Below are positions 22,794 to 34,825 of a stretch of DNA of 64,000 nucleotides, one piece after another; the first letter of the stretch is position 1, and every line of letters begins with the position of its first letter. The stretch is taken from contig NC_133526.1 in NCBI RefSeq assembly GCF_048544455.1, positions 884,001 through 948,000 on the forward strand, written 5' to 3'. The position numbers and the translations under genes were made by a program. The notes below the pieces were generated by a model. It saw only the letters and a list, made by a program, of their open reading frames with translations, was not told where the DNA came from and made no database searches. The stretch is from Silene latifolia (taxonomy: Eukaryota > Streptophyta > Magnoliopsida > Caryophyllales > Caryophyllaceae).

Positions 22794-23465
22794 TTATCTC
22801 TTTTGCACACTATTCACAAGCGAGAAGATAAGAGCAAACAAACTTTCTGAGTAGTTCTCGTCAATTACCTTCAAAATTCCAACAAATTTGTAATCATCGG
22901 CAGAGGATACATGCCCAAATCCAGAAGTTACGAAAAATTTTAAGATGAATTTGTCAAAACGGTTTAAAAACACATCTAGAGCAGGAGAAGCATACTTGTT
23001 TAGCTTACGGGTAGCCGGGTTCCATAAAAGGAAGTATTCACCTTCTCTTGAGGCTATACAAACCAACCCATTGCAGGATCCAAGAAGTTCAAATTGAAAA
23101 TTACCCTCCTCAAGCCAAGGCATGTAGGTGGGTTTAACCAAATAATCTTGAAAATTTTGAGAAATTTCATCAACTTCAACCTCATCATGATAAGACAAAA
23201 GGTAATCAGTGGAACAAGCGGTCTCGATTATAATCAAGTTGGCACAAGGGTGTGAAAAGGGAGATTTCTTAAGGTGGGCTTTGGTAAAATGAGAAGAAGA
23301 AAGCGTAGAATACCATTGTTTGGAAACTGACTTAAATCGAAGAATTGATTTGACGGGGAATCTTGTAAGTATTTCCTCAAAAATCAATTCATCAGAGAGG
23401 TTGCTTTGTTGCGAAATCATCATCACTTGTTTCCCGTTACCACTGTTTGAATCTTTGTTTTCCAT
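22794..23465 (-). CDS. F-box protein (FBA type), C-terminally truncated
   Basis: ORF of 223 codons. The F-box (residues 23-62; LSDELIFEEILTRFPVKSIL then RFKSVSKQWYSTLSSSHF) would bind SKP1 in an SCF ubiquitin ligase. The following F-box-associated region shows the expected GSCNGLVCI and LWNPATRK motifs, which help choose substrates. Family members usually run 350-400 residues; here the frame ends shortly after ALIFSLVNSV with QKR and a stop, just where MITE-like sequence (GTGGAGTTGAATGAAGAGAG on the minus strand) begins. The C-terminal half of the FBA domain is therefore missing, probably through insertion or deletion. It may be a pseudogene or a short expressed form. The substrate cannot be told. 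Confidence 0.8.
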   Translation of the reverse strand: MENKDSNSGNGKQVMMISQQSNLSDELIFEEILTRFPVKSILRFKSVSKQWYSTLSSSHFTKAHLKKSPFSHPCANLIIIETACSTDYLLSYHDEVEVDEISQNFQDYLVKPTYMPWLEEGNFQFELLGSCNGLVCIASREGEYFLLWNPATRKLNKYASPALDVFLNRFDKFILKFFVTSGFGHVSSADDYKFVGILKVIDENYSESLFALIFSLVNSVQKR

Positions 23466-24028
23466 TATTTCTCATCTTTAAAACTGACTTGTAAAATAAT
23501 GGACAAGGAAGTGAGGTAGGGATGAAGCTTTATTAAATAATAAAGGAAGGAATAACAACAATAACTTTATTATTAGATCATCTAAAGCTACCTACCTGGT
23601 TTTATTCTGTATGCCAACAATGAGTCGTAAAAGGGAGAAATGAAGTGAAGAAGGAAGGGAGTTGTAAGAGGAGCTGAAGGAAGTGAAAGTAGTCACTGTT
23701 TGAGTAGAGTTGTATCACGAATGCGTAATTTATAAGCAACTTGTTAGAATAAACTAGTTCTATTACCCGTGAAATTCACGGGGTTAGCTGTATTGTCACG
23801 TTGGTGGTGTTACACAATCCCGGATTTGCGGTCGCACTGAGCCATATTGACAAAAAGGACTCGTAAGATTTTTTTTTTATCAATCTATACTTGTACTACC
23901 ATAATATATTGTCAATATATTATCAATATATATTTTCTACAATTTACTAAACGTTTGTCGTGGATTATTAATATTTTGCCACGAATATTGTTACGTTTAT
24001 TAGAGCATCTTCAATGTTACGTTTATTA
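23466..24028. other. Upstream region of the F-box gene and repeats
   Basis: Includes a perfect short hairpin CCCGTGAAATTCACGGG (23766-23782) of a type seen at ends of dispersed plant repeats, and a 26-bp direct duplication (TGTTACGTTTATTAGAGCAT and following bases, about 23989-24040) that overlaps the start of the next MITE. Confidence 0.5.
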
Positions 24029-24301
24029 GAGCATCTTCAATAAGCATGTAGCTTGCCATTGGAGATGGAAAAGTGAGATGTAGCTTGCAAGCATGGTAGC
24101 TCTACCAAGCTACATGCTTCCTTTAGAAAAAAAATAAAAGGTAAATTCTAATTGGATGAAAGCAAGTATGTGGGACCCATACAAGCTACATATATTGTAG
24201 TTTGCCATTAAAGCGGTACGTTGCCGGAAAGTCGAGTAGCTTTAAAAATCGATATGACAAACCAAGCTACAATGCATTTTAGCTGACCGTTGGAGATGCT
24301 C
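24029..24301. mobile_element. Tourist-like MITE (GAGCATC family)
   Basis: GAGCATCTTCAAT at left and CCGTTGGAGATGCTC at right are inverted, with TTA on both sides (24026-24028, 24302-24304). A 3-bp TTA duplication fits PIF/Harbinger. It carries the phrase GCATGTAGCTTGC, as does the copy at 37195-37509. Confidence 0.75.
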
Positions 24302-26327
24302 TTAGTGTTTTCTCACGATTATTGTTATTATTGTTATTGTCTTCAATTTTGTTTAGCTATGTAATTAATTCAACCTAAAAAAAATTCAAAATAGATTTTT
24401 TTATATTTTTATTTGTGAACAATAATTCAAGGTAGATTGAATGGTTAGCATTATTTTGAAAGATTATGGTGAGAATTATATTTGTGTTTAATATGAGATA
24501 TATTGTCTTTAATTTTAACTTTAATTTTTCTTAACAAATAAAAAACAAATACTAATATTTATTGTGATTTAATTAGTGTTTAATGTTATGATTTTTTCAA
24601 TTTTTTTAAATAATAATGACGATGTGTCATGCTCTAATAGTCTTAAAGGTGAATGTTGAAAGCTAATATTTAGGCTTGCCTTTTTATATTATACTAGTTT
24701 TGTACCCGCGAAAATCGCGACTTGTTCTATTTGTTCCATTTATTTGCTTTTGTTGACGTCCATCTTTAACTAAAATATAAAATATTTTTTTAATCGTGAA
24801 TAAGCTATAAACCAAACATTTGTAAATATTTAGTTCTTTTACATTTGTAATATAGATAGAAGTTTTAATTTGAATTTTATTTCCATACATTTTAATACAT
24901 GTTAATATTATTCATGAATATTTTGTAGTCAACAATTTAATGTAGCTAATTTTATAACTATAAATGTTTGTTTAAATTTTTACAAATTTGTTATTTTTAT
25001 ATATTTATGATGTACGTCATAAATAATTAAGCTAAAAACGGCTGCGTCGTTAGGTCGATAAACAAAGCACTCCAAGATCGCGGTTACATATCTGATAGGT
25101 TTTTTTAAGAAAGTTAAATGGATACTATTAATTTAACTTTTCCTCAAAATCTATACTTTTTATCAAAAATATACATGTAAAATATAGAATCTCGCCGATG
25201 ATGAATGGTGATACTTTGTAAGCCAACTAAAAGAGTAAAAATTATGTTTTCGTTTTTCACATTTAGATCCAAACCTGTAATCTCTACTTTTTAATAGCCT
25301 CCTCACAATCAATAATCTGCAAATTGAGATAGTTAAAATTAAAATTAAAATTAAATAAGCATCATTTTAATTACAAAACTAACTATACAACTTATTTAAC
25401 GTTTAAAATTTTAAAATCTTAAAAGATAGAAATATGGAGTACTTTTAAGAAGACAATGAACGTTTGAATCACATGCACATATACACCTTATTTTTCACTT
25501 TTTCGTAAGTGTGCTAATTACAATATTTAAGATGGTTTTGAAATAAATCAAAAGTAACAATATGAGAAATTGTGAAGCTTTATAATCCAAGATATATTGG
25601 ATTTTTCATTTACCACATATAAGACCTTTTAGCTACTATCTTTATTACTAATGAGGAATTATATGGATAAATTTTACGATTTAAATTTAATAATGAGAGT
25701 AAATTCTTAATTTATTTTTGTAATTTAGTACATGATCTTATGGTTTCCACTAAAAAATATTATTAGTAACTTTATAATCCAAATTATTAGACTTTTTATT
25801 TACTACATATAAGACCTTTTAACTACTATCTCTATGGTTAATGAAGAGTTAGATGGATAAATTGTACGATTTAAATGATGAGAGTAAATTTTTAATTCAT
25901 TTTTATAATTTAAATCATGATCGGTATTATGATTTCCATCAAAAAATATTAGTAAATTTTATGAATAATTTTAATAAATAAGTCTGATGTAGCCTTAATA
26001 TTAACCAATACTATAAAAATGACATGTGAATTAAAATTAGATGTTTTAAGTAGCCTTTTAACTATATTGTATTTTTTTTTTTTTTTTTTTTTTTACAAAA
26101 ACAGAGTTATAAAAAAAAATTACTAAGATCCTCTAAATTCGAATTAAAAACTAAAAATGTTTGGTTTTTATATCAAGTGAGACAATTACGTACCAAATAA
26201 GTTTTAATATCATTAGAACATGGTTCAAGAACGGATATCAAGTTTTTGTTCAACTAAATCCTTCTGTTGCCTACACATTTCCCATGTAGTTTTTTTTTAA
26301 CACACTATGTTAATATTATGAGAAGAC
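24302..26327. other. AT-rich region left of the copia element
   Basis: No coding signal. Begins a possible unclassified repeat near 24691 (ACTAGTTTTGTACCCGCG with a CGCGA/TCGCG hairpin). A phrase of about 150 bp beginning TTTATAATCCAA is present twice (25580-25730 and 25780-25930), a local tandem duplication. A T tract lies at 26071-26093. Confidence 0.5.
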
Positions 26328-26679
26328 TGTTGTAACAGAAGCAAGAAAGAACAAATAAAACAATAAAGACAAAACGCACAGATTTACGTGGTTCACTAAC
26401 GGTGTGTTGTGTGTTAGCTACGTCCACAGGGCAGAAGGGAGAGAGTTTTATTGATATGTGAGGAGTTTTCAGATTACAGATTCAGACGGTATGATAAGCA
26501 TGCATAACTGCTAGGTAGAGGCTTAGAGAGTTTATATAATACTCTCTAAGACCTAATACAGAATGACCTAATAAAGGCCCAAGACAGACCTAGCCCAATA
26601 ACAGATACGGATACCGTTCAAGTTCCCCCGCATAGTTATTCGAAGCGGCGGTTAACAGAATCAAGGCATAAACCCAACA
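26328..26679 (-). repeat. LTR (3' LTR) of the copia element
   Basis: Runs from TGTTGTAACAG to AACCCAACA, 352 bp. Relative to its partner it carries extra bases in GTGTGTTGTGTGTTAG and in AGCATGCATAACTG. Confidence 0.93.
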
Positions 26680-26803
26680 AATCTCCACCTTGACTTGAAT
26701 TCTCTCACAAACAGACAGATGTACCAGATGCATTCCCATAAATGCCAGATGTACCAGAAAGCTCTTCTCTCTTCCCCCTCAGATATTGCCCCCAAGAGGA
26801 CAA

Positions 26804-29612
26804 TTACAGACTGCGGATATTTAGCAAGTCCAAACAATGTTGGAACTTGCTATGCGGAACTGGCTTAGTGAACATGTCAGCTGGGTTATCAGCAGTACCC
26901 ACTTTGTTCACCTTAATCCTCTTCTCATTTCTCAGAAAGTGATATCTCACATCTATATGCTTAGTCCTCTCATGATGGACTTGATCTTTAGCCAAGCATA
27001 TTACACTAAGACTGTCACAAAATACAATAGCTTGCTCCTGATGTAGACCCAAATCACTGACCAGCCCTTTTAACCAGATTCCCTCTTTAGCTGCTGCGGT
27101 CAACGCCATATACTCTGCTTCAGTAGTAGACAAAGTAATCGTAGGTGCAATGTAGCCTTCCAACCGACGATCGAACCACCAAGAGTGAAAACATAACCAT
27201 CATGGATCGTCTGCTTTGTCAACATCTCCCCGCATAATCGAAATCGAGTACCACGACACAAGGCACTCTCTATCACCTCCATAAATGAGACCAACATCGA
27301 TGTACCCTTAAGGTACCGAAAAATTCTCTTCACGGACTTGTCGAGTGCTCTTTACCTGGATCACCCATAAACCGGCTCACCACACCGACTGATGCTAAAA
27401 TCAGTCTAGTGCGGACCATAGCATACATCAAACTACCCACTGCACTAGAGTACGGAACTCGGGACATGTACTCCTTTCTTCACCGACTTGGGTGAGAAAG
27501 CAACAGACAGATGTGCATTCGATGCACTAGGAGTATCTATGGATTTAGCAAAAGAGACATGCCAAACCTTGCTAGCACCTTCCCGAATATAGCCTTTCCG
27601 AGATAAGAAAAGCTTTTTCTTGCTCCTATCCCCCGTAGATCTCCATTCCCGAATTTTTCTTGCGCACCCAAATCTTTCATCTCAAATTCAAAGACCGAGA
27701 AGACCCTTCAATTTCTGAACATCAGACTTGCTCTCTGCAGCTATCAACATATCGTCTACATATAGGATCAGATAAATGAAAGACTCATTCTTCAGCTTGT
27801 TGTAATAAACACAACAATCATACGGACTCCTATTGTAGCCAATCTCCAACATATAGCTGTCAAACCTTTTATACCACTGCCTCGGAGACTGTTTTAGCCC
27901 ATATAAGGACTTCTTCAGCTTGCAAACATAGTCTTCTTTACCCGGAATCTGGAAACCGTGTGGCTAAGTCATGTATATCTCTTCTTCCAACTCTCCATGT
28001 AGAAAAGTTGTCTTCACATCTAGCTGTTCGAGTTCTAAATCCTGATGTGCAACTATTGCTAGTAACACTCTGATGGAAGTATGTCTGACCACTGGCGAAA
28101 ATATTTCATTGTAGTCTACCCCCTCTTTCTGACTGAACCCACGAGCTACTAATCGAGCTTTATACCTTATACCCTCAGCAGCAGTCTCTCCCTCTTTCTT
28201 CTTGAAGACCCATTTACAAGTAACAAACTTTCTCCCTTGAGGCTTCTTGGATAATTCCCAGGTCTGATTCTTTTGAAGGGACTCCATCTCATCTCCCATG
28301 GCAGCAAGACATTGGGCAGATTCAGAGCATGTAGCTGCTTCTTTGAAAGTGGATGGCTCATGTAAGTCAGGATCCACCTCCTCAGCAACCTGAAGTGCAT
28401 AACCCACCATTTCTTCAAAACCAAATCTATTCGGAGGCTTCCCAAAATTAGGCCTGATTGACCGCTCACGGGCCAAACTCTGCTAATTCGGAACTGGTAA
28501 TGAAGAATCTGATGGAACAGATTCGGATTCGGACTGTAGTGGTTGATCTTCTTCCTGGGGTACACTCTCATCAAGAGTGTCTTGCTGCTCCACCTGTTTA
28601 TCAACACTACTACTACTATCTGACAACATATAAGACTTCACAGTAAGATTAACCATACAATTTTCATCAAAGACAACATTTCTACTCAAAATAACCCTAC
28701 CCTCAGATGGAGACCAGATACGGTATCCCTTGACACCATCCCCATAGCCCATGAATACTCCCTTTTTAGCTCGTGGCTCAAGCTTACCCTCACTAACATG
28801 ATAATAAGCGACTACCAAAAGCTCTTAAAATAGAATAGTCGGCAGACTTACCGGACCACATCTCAAAAGGAGTTTTGAGATTCGGACTCGTGTGAGGTCC
28901 CCGATTTATCGATAGCATGCTTTGTACTAACGCTTCGCCTGAATCTTCTTGTTAGTCCAAAGATTAGAGAGCATGCACCTTGCCCTCTCCGAGAAGTGTC
29001 TGGTTCATTCGCTCTGCTACACCATTTTCTTTGAGGTGTATCTCGGACCGTACGATGTCTAGCAATCCCTTCATTCTTGCAGAACTCGTCGAACTCAGAA
29101 CAACAAAACTCTAGGCCGTTATCAGTTCGCAGCCTCTTGACCTTCTTCCCAGTTTGATTCTCCATTAATGCCTTTCACTGCTTAAAGTGAGTGAAGGCTT
29201 CGTTTTTGTGCTTCATCAAATAAATCCAAGTCTTCCTGGAATAATCATCAATGATTGACACAAAATACCTGTGACCTCCCAAAGACTCCACCTTAGAAGG
29301 ACCCCAACAATCAGAATGGATGTAATCAAGTGTGCCCTTGATCCTATGCACTGCTTTAGGAAACTTGCTGCGATGTAGCTTCCCAAAAACACAATGCTCA
29401 CAGAAATCTAGATTCTTGACCTTGTGACCACACAGAAGATCTTCTTTTGACAGAGTCTGCATCCCTCTTTCACTCATATGACCAAGTCTCATATGCCACA
29501 ACTTAGTCAAATCTTCTTTATCAACATCTGAGGATGCAACAGCCACAGAACCTGACAGAGTAGATCCCTGAAGATAATATAGAGTACCATGCTTGATACC
29601 CCTCAGAACCAC
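26804..29612 (-). pseudogene. copia pol region: GAG-pre-integrase, integrase, reverse transcriptase, RNase H (frameshifted)
   Basis: From high to low coordinate: the zinc-binding GAG-pre-integrase segment (HMRLGHMSERGMQTL ... CEHCVFGK, 29300-29530), integrase core (DYIHSDCWGP, SIIDDYSRKTWIY; continues in 28863-29165), reverse transcriptase (WELSKKPQGRKFVTCKWVFK, RLVARGFSQKEGVDYNEIF, 27964-28476; catalytic YVDDM near 27740-27765) and RNase H ([10 protein letters not shown] ... [17 protein letters not shown], 26804-27163). At least four breaks separate these parts, so no full polyprotein can be made. Confidence 0.9.
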
Positions 29613-30842
29613 ATTCGAACCTTTGCGGGCGTTCGAACTCCACCTTCACCGTGAAAGCTGAAACCCTTACTTGTCTAACGTGCTTAAGGAGATCGATTCT
29701 TTGTCATCGTGGAACATGTCTAACTTCGTTCAATGTACAAATTTACCATCATGTGTCCTTACCCTGATCGAGCCGATTCCAACTATCCTGCAAAACAAAG
29801 AATGTTGGTCATAGAAATAATGCCTCCATCTACCTGTTCATAAGTTATAAACCACTCTCTGTAGCGGACATATATGGTAAGATGCTCCGAATCTAGAATC
29901 CACACATCGATGTGATGCGTGACCCTATCCGTAACCGAGCATAATCATCTTCCTCGGAATCGCATTTGCTACACCAGCAGATAGACACCGGACTTGTTCT
30001 TTTATCTTTCTTGGGACAATCGAATTTCCAATGCCCCTTCCCTTTACGGTGAATTCTGAGACATCACTAGGTTTAGGACCCTTAGAAACATAAGAACCAG
30101 AATTACCATAAGTACCAAGAGAATTAGAAGAACCCGAATAAGAAGGCTTCTTATACTTTTTCTTCCCCGAATTTCCCTGTCCATAACCCCCACTCGGCCG
30201 CTAACCCTGCACCTGATTATCTGTACTGTACCACCGCCTTATGGCGCAGATTCTCTAGTATGAAGAGACGACCTAACATCTTCTAGAAATGTAATATCTT
30301 TACCCATAATAAAAGACTGTACAAAATTTTCATACGATAACGACTAAGAAACTAACAGAATTAATGCGGCATCCTCATCTTCTACCTTAACATCAATATT
30401 ACGTAATTCTAGTAAAATTGTGTTTAATCGATCTAAATGATTTCAAGAGGCATACCTTCCCCGCATTCTCGGACTAAACGACGTTGCTTGAAGCAACTTA
30501 TTGGTCAAAGACTTGGTCATATAAAGACTCTCAAGCTTTTTCCACAGACCATTTCTGCGGTTGTTTCCTCCGCGACTTCAGTGATGATATCATCGGCAAG
30601 ACACAACATAATCGTTGAATGTGCCTTCTCCTCCAGGTGCCATCTCGGCGGTAGCAATGATGAGCGGCGATTGCACTTTACGTCTTCGATCAAAGCGGCG
30701 CCCACAACCCTTGCTGCTTTAACAGAGCCCGCATCTTGATCTGCCACAGACTAAAACTATTCCTCCCGGTAAAGCGATCGATCTTTATGTTCATCGCCGA
30801 CATCTTTCTCGCTGGTCAGGAACCCGAAGGCTTTGATACCAG
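29613..30842 (-). pseudogene. copia gag region, decayed
   Basis: Lies between the primer-binding site and the GAG-pre-integrase domain, where gag belongs. Only short frames remain, such as 30517-30747 (MADQDAGSVKAARVVGAALI with an acidic, alanine-rich run). I could not place an intact zinc knuckle. Confidence 0.55.
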
Positions 30843-30844
30843 TT

Positions 30845-31185
30845 TGTTGTAACAGAAGCAAGAAAGAACAAATAAAACAATAAAGACAAAACGCACAGAT
30901 TTACGTGGTTCACTAACGGTGTGTTAGCTACGTCCACGGGGCAGAAGGGAGAGAGTTTTATTGATATGTGAGGAGTTTTCAGATTACAGATTCAGACGGT
31001 ATGATAAGCATAACTGCTAGGTAGAGGCTTAGAGAGTTTATATAATACTCTCTAAGACCTAATACAGAATTACCTAATAAAGGCCCAAGACAGACCTAGG
31101 CCAATAACAGATACGGATACCGTTCAAGTTCCCCCGCATAGTTATTCGAAGCGGTGGTTAACAGAATCAAGGCATAAACCCAACA
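30845..31185 (-). repeat. LTR (5' LTR) of the copia element
   Basis: 341 bp, same ends as its partner at 26328-26679. The primer-binding site lies immediately beside it on the minus strand after a 2-nt gap. Confidence 0.93.
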
Positions 31186-31190
31186 AAGAC

Positions 31191-32402
31191 AAAGGAAGCA
31201 TCACCTACAAAAAAGAAATAAGAAACAAACATACATTTAACGATAATTCAATTAATCTTGTAAGAGGGTTTACATAAAGATAGTATAAAATAAATCTACA
31301 ACAAAGCGATATTAGTGGAATAAATTACAAAAAACTGTGCATTTTACAATAAGCTTATATAAATTACACAAACAAAACTCGTAGAACATACCTTATGTAT
31401 AACGTAATTAACTGCACAATCCAGCTTTGCAATAATAAGAAAATTGTACCATTCCATCTGCTAAAATAAATCAAGGTGAGAAATACAAATTGACATCAAT
31501 AAAAGTTATTTAAACAATACCAAATAAAACACAAATCTTATGTATGATATAACTTTATTTTTTTCACAAATGCAAATGATTAATAAAAATTATATGCAAT
31601 GGAAAGTTTCAATAACATATGAATATGCCAAAAGGTTAGAAAAAGAGGGTAAAAAATAAAAGTGCTTATTTTAAAGACTTTACTTATATTAACTTAACAT
31701 CAAATAAGGAGTTAAATTTTAGGGGGAGAAAGGAATCATCAAAAAGGAAAAGGAATAGCTAAAGAGAAAATGAAGAGTTAGAGATGAATAAGGGGTCATA
31801 AACGTGATAATAAGTATTCTATCTTAATTCTATGAATGAATATTATTAATTAGTCATACATTATCAAATGAAATTTTCTTAGTGATTATACATTGTCGCA
31901 TGTCTTATACATATGCTCAAGGTAGCCTATTTACATTATTGTATAGATATGACATGTAGATTATGATAGGTAATTTAGCATGCCTATTTATATTATTTTG
32001 TATAGATTTTGTATTTAGATTATAGAGTTATTGATTTTACATACATAAATATGGAGCAAGGAGAAATGTAATGTAAAAGGTTTGCATGAGAGTGGTTTAA
32101 AAATTATCTTATGAAATTAAAATAAGACATATAGTTGATGGTTGATAGTTTAGCTTACTTTTTAATTATATTTATAGATTATTATTATTATTATTAAATC
32201 CACTTTGCATGAGAGTGATTTAAAAATTATCCTATGAAATTAAAATTATCTAAATTTAGTTTTTTACCATTAATTATGAGAGTAACTATATTTTGCCACG
32301 TCACAATTAATTGTTGCCATGTCACATTTGTCTACGTGACGTTTAATGTCTAGCCTTTTAATAATATTTATAGATTGTTCTCCACTTTTGCTAATTCTCT
32401 TC
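31191..32402. other. AT-rich region right of the copia element
   Basis: No coding signal. Probably the other part of the AT-rich DNA interrupted by the copia insertion. The phrase TTTGCATGAGAGTG followed by GTTTAAAAATTAT or TTTAAAAATTAT occurs twice (32080 and 32205). The region ends ...ATATTTATAGATTGTTCT, a type of terminus common in dispersed plant repeats. Confidence 0.45.
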
Positions 32403-33652
32403 GCACAAAATCTTATTGAAGGCGGGCGATATCCGTCACAAGCTTGTGACGGATACCGTTTTCTCTCACAAAATGCCCATTAAAAGATAGGATTATTTCA
32501 TAGGAATAATCCATCCTATGGGTGCTCTGCAAATATTACTCCATCCTATCAGTAATTCCAATTAAATCCATCCTATCCACCCTTCTTCCCATACCAAACT
32601 TAGCTAAAATTATGACCTGTTATCTTAGGTAGCCATCTTTCTCCTCCTTATTTAAGTATTTTTCGACAAATTTTCTTCCTTTTATTATCTTCTTCAACTT
32701 CTCTGTTCTATTTTTTTCCTCTTGATTATTCATCACTATACACCAAAATTCAATTCTACCAAATCAATTACCGCCCCTTCTACTTTTGTTGCCATTCCCT
32801 ACAACCATCATCATCACCATACTCCGTTCGTGTCGTCGCTGAGATTCGATTTGACAGCTACGAACCCGACAACACTCCTCTTATGAATCCCAATGTCACC
32901 TTCTTCTTCGGCCCCAAAATCCTGAACTAGGGATCATTACTTTCTAAAAAGTGTTAAAGAATAAAGATTGATTACAAATTAACACCACCACCCCACAACC
33001 ACCCAAACCTAAATTAAACTTTACCCCTAAATTGAATTGGGGATCTAGGTTTTCAGAAACTATTACTACTGATGGTGGAAAGCACATACGGTGGTTCAAG
33101 GCGACAACATCTTAAGAACGCGATGAGGGTGAGGTCGACGGAGGCTCAGTGGTGGACGCGACTGGTGGCGTAAATGATGATTTTTGTTTGATGAAAACTG
33201 AAAACTGCTGATGGTGGATGAGATGTATTATATGGTTTGATGTGTGTGCAAGTTAATATAGGGTGGTCACTGGTCAGTATAAAAGTGAAGCTAGGATAGT
33301 GATGGTGGCTGTGGGATATGGCGGTGGCAGTGAGGTGGCCGAATATGGTTTCTACTTTCTATGGGTTTGATTGAGGTGTTACGGAGTATTGTATAGTGTT
33401 CGTTGCTTTTAACCTGAAAATAACAAGGGTGACCTGTTGTTCAGGTTGCCCTTTTTCCTAGATTGGTATGGGAAGAATGGTGGATATGATGGATTTAATT
33501 GAAATTATCGATAGGATGGAGTGATATTTGCAGGGCACTCATATGATGGATTATTCCTATGAAATAATCCTAAAAGATAAGTGGAAAGCACATGGGGTGT
33601 CCTACCTTATTCCCTCTCCTTTTTTGTGAGAGTTCACAAGCAAGACGCTTTG
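32403..33652. mobile_element. MITE of the GACGG family (copy 3), split by another element
   Basis: The left part (32403-32488) matches the start of copy 2 and the right part (33571-33652) its end. TTCTCTTC flanks both sides (32395-32402 and 33653-33660), an exact 8-bp duplication. The middle is occupied by the element at 32489-33570. Confidence 0.8.
32489..33570. mobile_element. DNA element with long (about 110 bp) terminal inverted repeats, nested in a MITE
   Basis: Starts AGGATTATTTCATAGGAATA and ends with the inverted match, TATTCCTATGAAATAATCC. The inverted repeats extend about 110 bp to TTCTTCCCATACCAA. TAAAAGAT flanks both sides (32481-32488 and 33571-33578). The roughly 860-bp interior contains no transposase. 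It holds a pyrimidine-rich leader-like stretch and a short frame (about 32805-32929) reading VRVVAEIRFDSYEPDNTPLM and on to a stop, which looks like a captured host exon. Confidence 0.75.
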
Positions 33653-33660
33653 TTCTCTTC

Positions 33661-34496
33661 ATCTTCTGCATAAAGAATGTGTGGGTTCAAAAGTTAGTTA
33701 CTTCACAATTTTTTTTGAAAAAGCCATTCAGCAATATTCTATTAAGGATATTAGCAATAGATGAACCTTCAAAAGATTTGTTCTCATGCCACGTAATCTA
33801 TGATATAAACCTATCTACATACAAACCTCATCCCAACAATAAATAAACTTTTTCAAGGTTCATAACATGGCTCACACATATTATTCCTCTTCTCACACTC
33901 TCTTTCTACAAACCCGTATACTACCTAGTAACCATTCTTAACAACAAACCTCAACACCCATGTCTAGCAATAAGAGGTTTGTTGACAAACCTGAAAAATA
34001 GAGGACATGTCATTGCACAAACCCGTTGACAAACTTCTATTGCTAGTGCCCTAACAAACAATTGTTAGTGCCAAAAAATACACCCTTTCATAATAACTCT
34101 CCCCATTTCTTTTTTCATCTATTCATATAACTCTTCTCTTTCCTTATTTAGTTAATTTTTATACTTATTTTAATCACTCATCCCACAACACTACCCCACA
34201 ATACTCATAACTCATATTTTATCTTATTTTAATCACCTTACCCACAACAATACTTATCTTATTTTAATCACTCACCCCACAACAATACCCAAAACAATAT
34301 TTTATTTTAATCAACTTATTTTATTCTGTATGCATAGAGTGGTATACATACGTAAACTCGGAATCAATTTGGTCACTAATTGTGGCTTTAATGACGGAAT
34401 TTGATGCATCAACCAAAAGTGAAGCATCTACCAAAATTTGAAAAGTGTGAAACAAATGTTCCCTACAAAATTTGATGCATGCATGTGAATATCTAA
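33661..34496. other. Intergenic region
   Basis: No gene recognised. The stretch 34130-34330 is built of repeated CTTATTTTAATCACTCACCCCACAACA-like phrases, a degenerate tandem repeat. The 84-codon frame at 33592-33846 overlaps MITE sequence and is not taken as a gene. Confidence 0.5.
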
Positions 34497-34822
34497 GAGC
34501 AATAGCAATAGAAGAACTCCATATAAAGTTCTTCTCATGTCATATCAATATATCATATTTGTCTATTTCCAATATTTAAGAACTTTAATCCACAATAGAG
34601 GAACTTATTTTTTTTCTTGGAAATAGACAAAGTTTAAAGACACTTCACATTTTCTATGTCATGGTCATTGGTCATCACATTTCCATATGCTTATCAACCT
34701 AGTTCTTATTTTAGAACTCAATTCTTAAAATTAAGAACCAACTTTATGATTTAGTAGATCAACTCTTTAAATAAAGTTCTTGTTGAAGATCTTAAGAATA
34801 AGAACTACTATTGTTAATGCTC
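34497..34822. mobile_element. Tourist-like MITE (GAGCAATAGC variant)
   Basis: GAGCAATAGCAATAGAAGAA at left and an inverted ...CTATTGTTAATGCTC at right, with TAA on both sides (34494-34496, 34823-34825). Internal phrases AGAACTTTA and AAAGTTCTT also pair. No coding content. Confidence 0.7.
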
Positions 34823-34825
34823 TAA

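Larger units (their letters stand above)
26328..31185 (-). mobile_element. Ty1/copia LTR retrotransposon
   Basis: LTRs 26328-26679 and 30845-31185 (TGTTGTAACAG...AACCCAACA) are flanked by the 5-bp duplication AAGAC (26323-26327 and 31186-31190). Minus-strand orientation: the primer-binding site CTGGTATCAAAG (30831-30842) resembles the initiator-Met tRNA complement, and a polypurine tract AAGGTGGAGATT lies beside the left LTR. By eye the LTRs differ by four substitutions and two small indels, so insertion looks recent. Order gag, integrase, reverse transcriptase, RNase H is the copia order. Coding frames are broken. Confidence 0.95.

Noticed and set aside
26804-31185. Considered whether the copia pol could be a host gene
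   Set aside because: LTRs, primer site, polypurine tract and AAGAC duplication define a retrotransposon.
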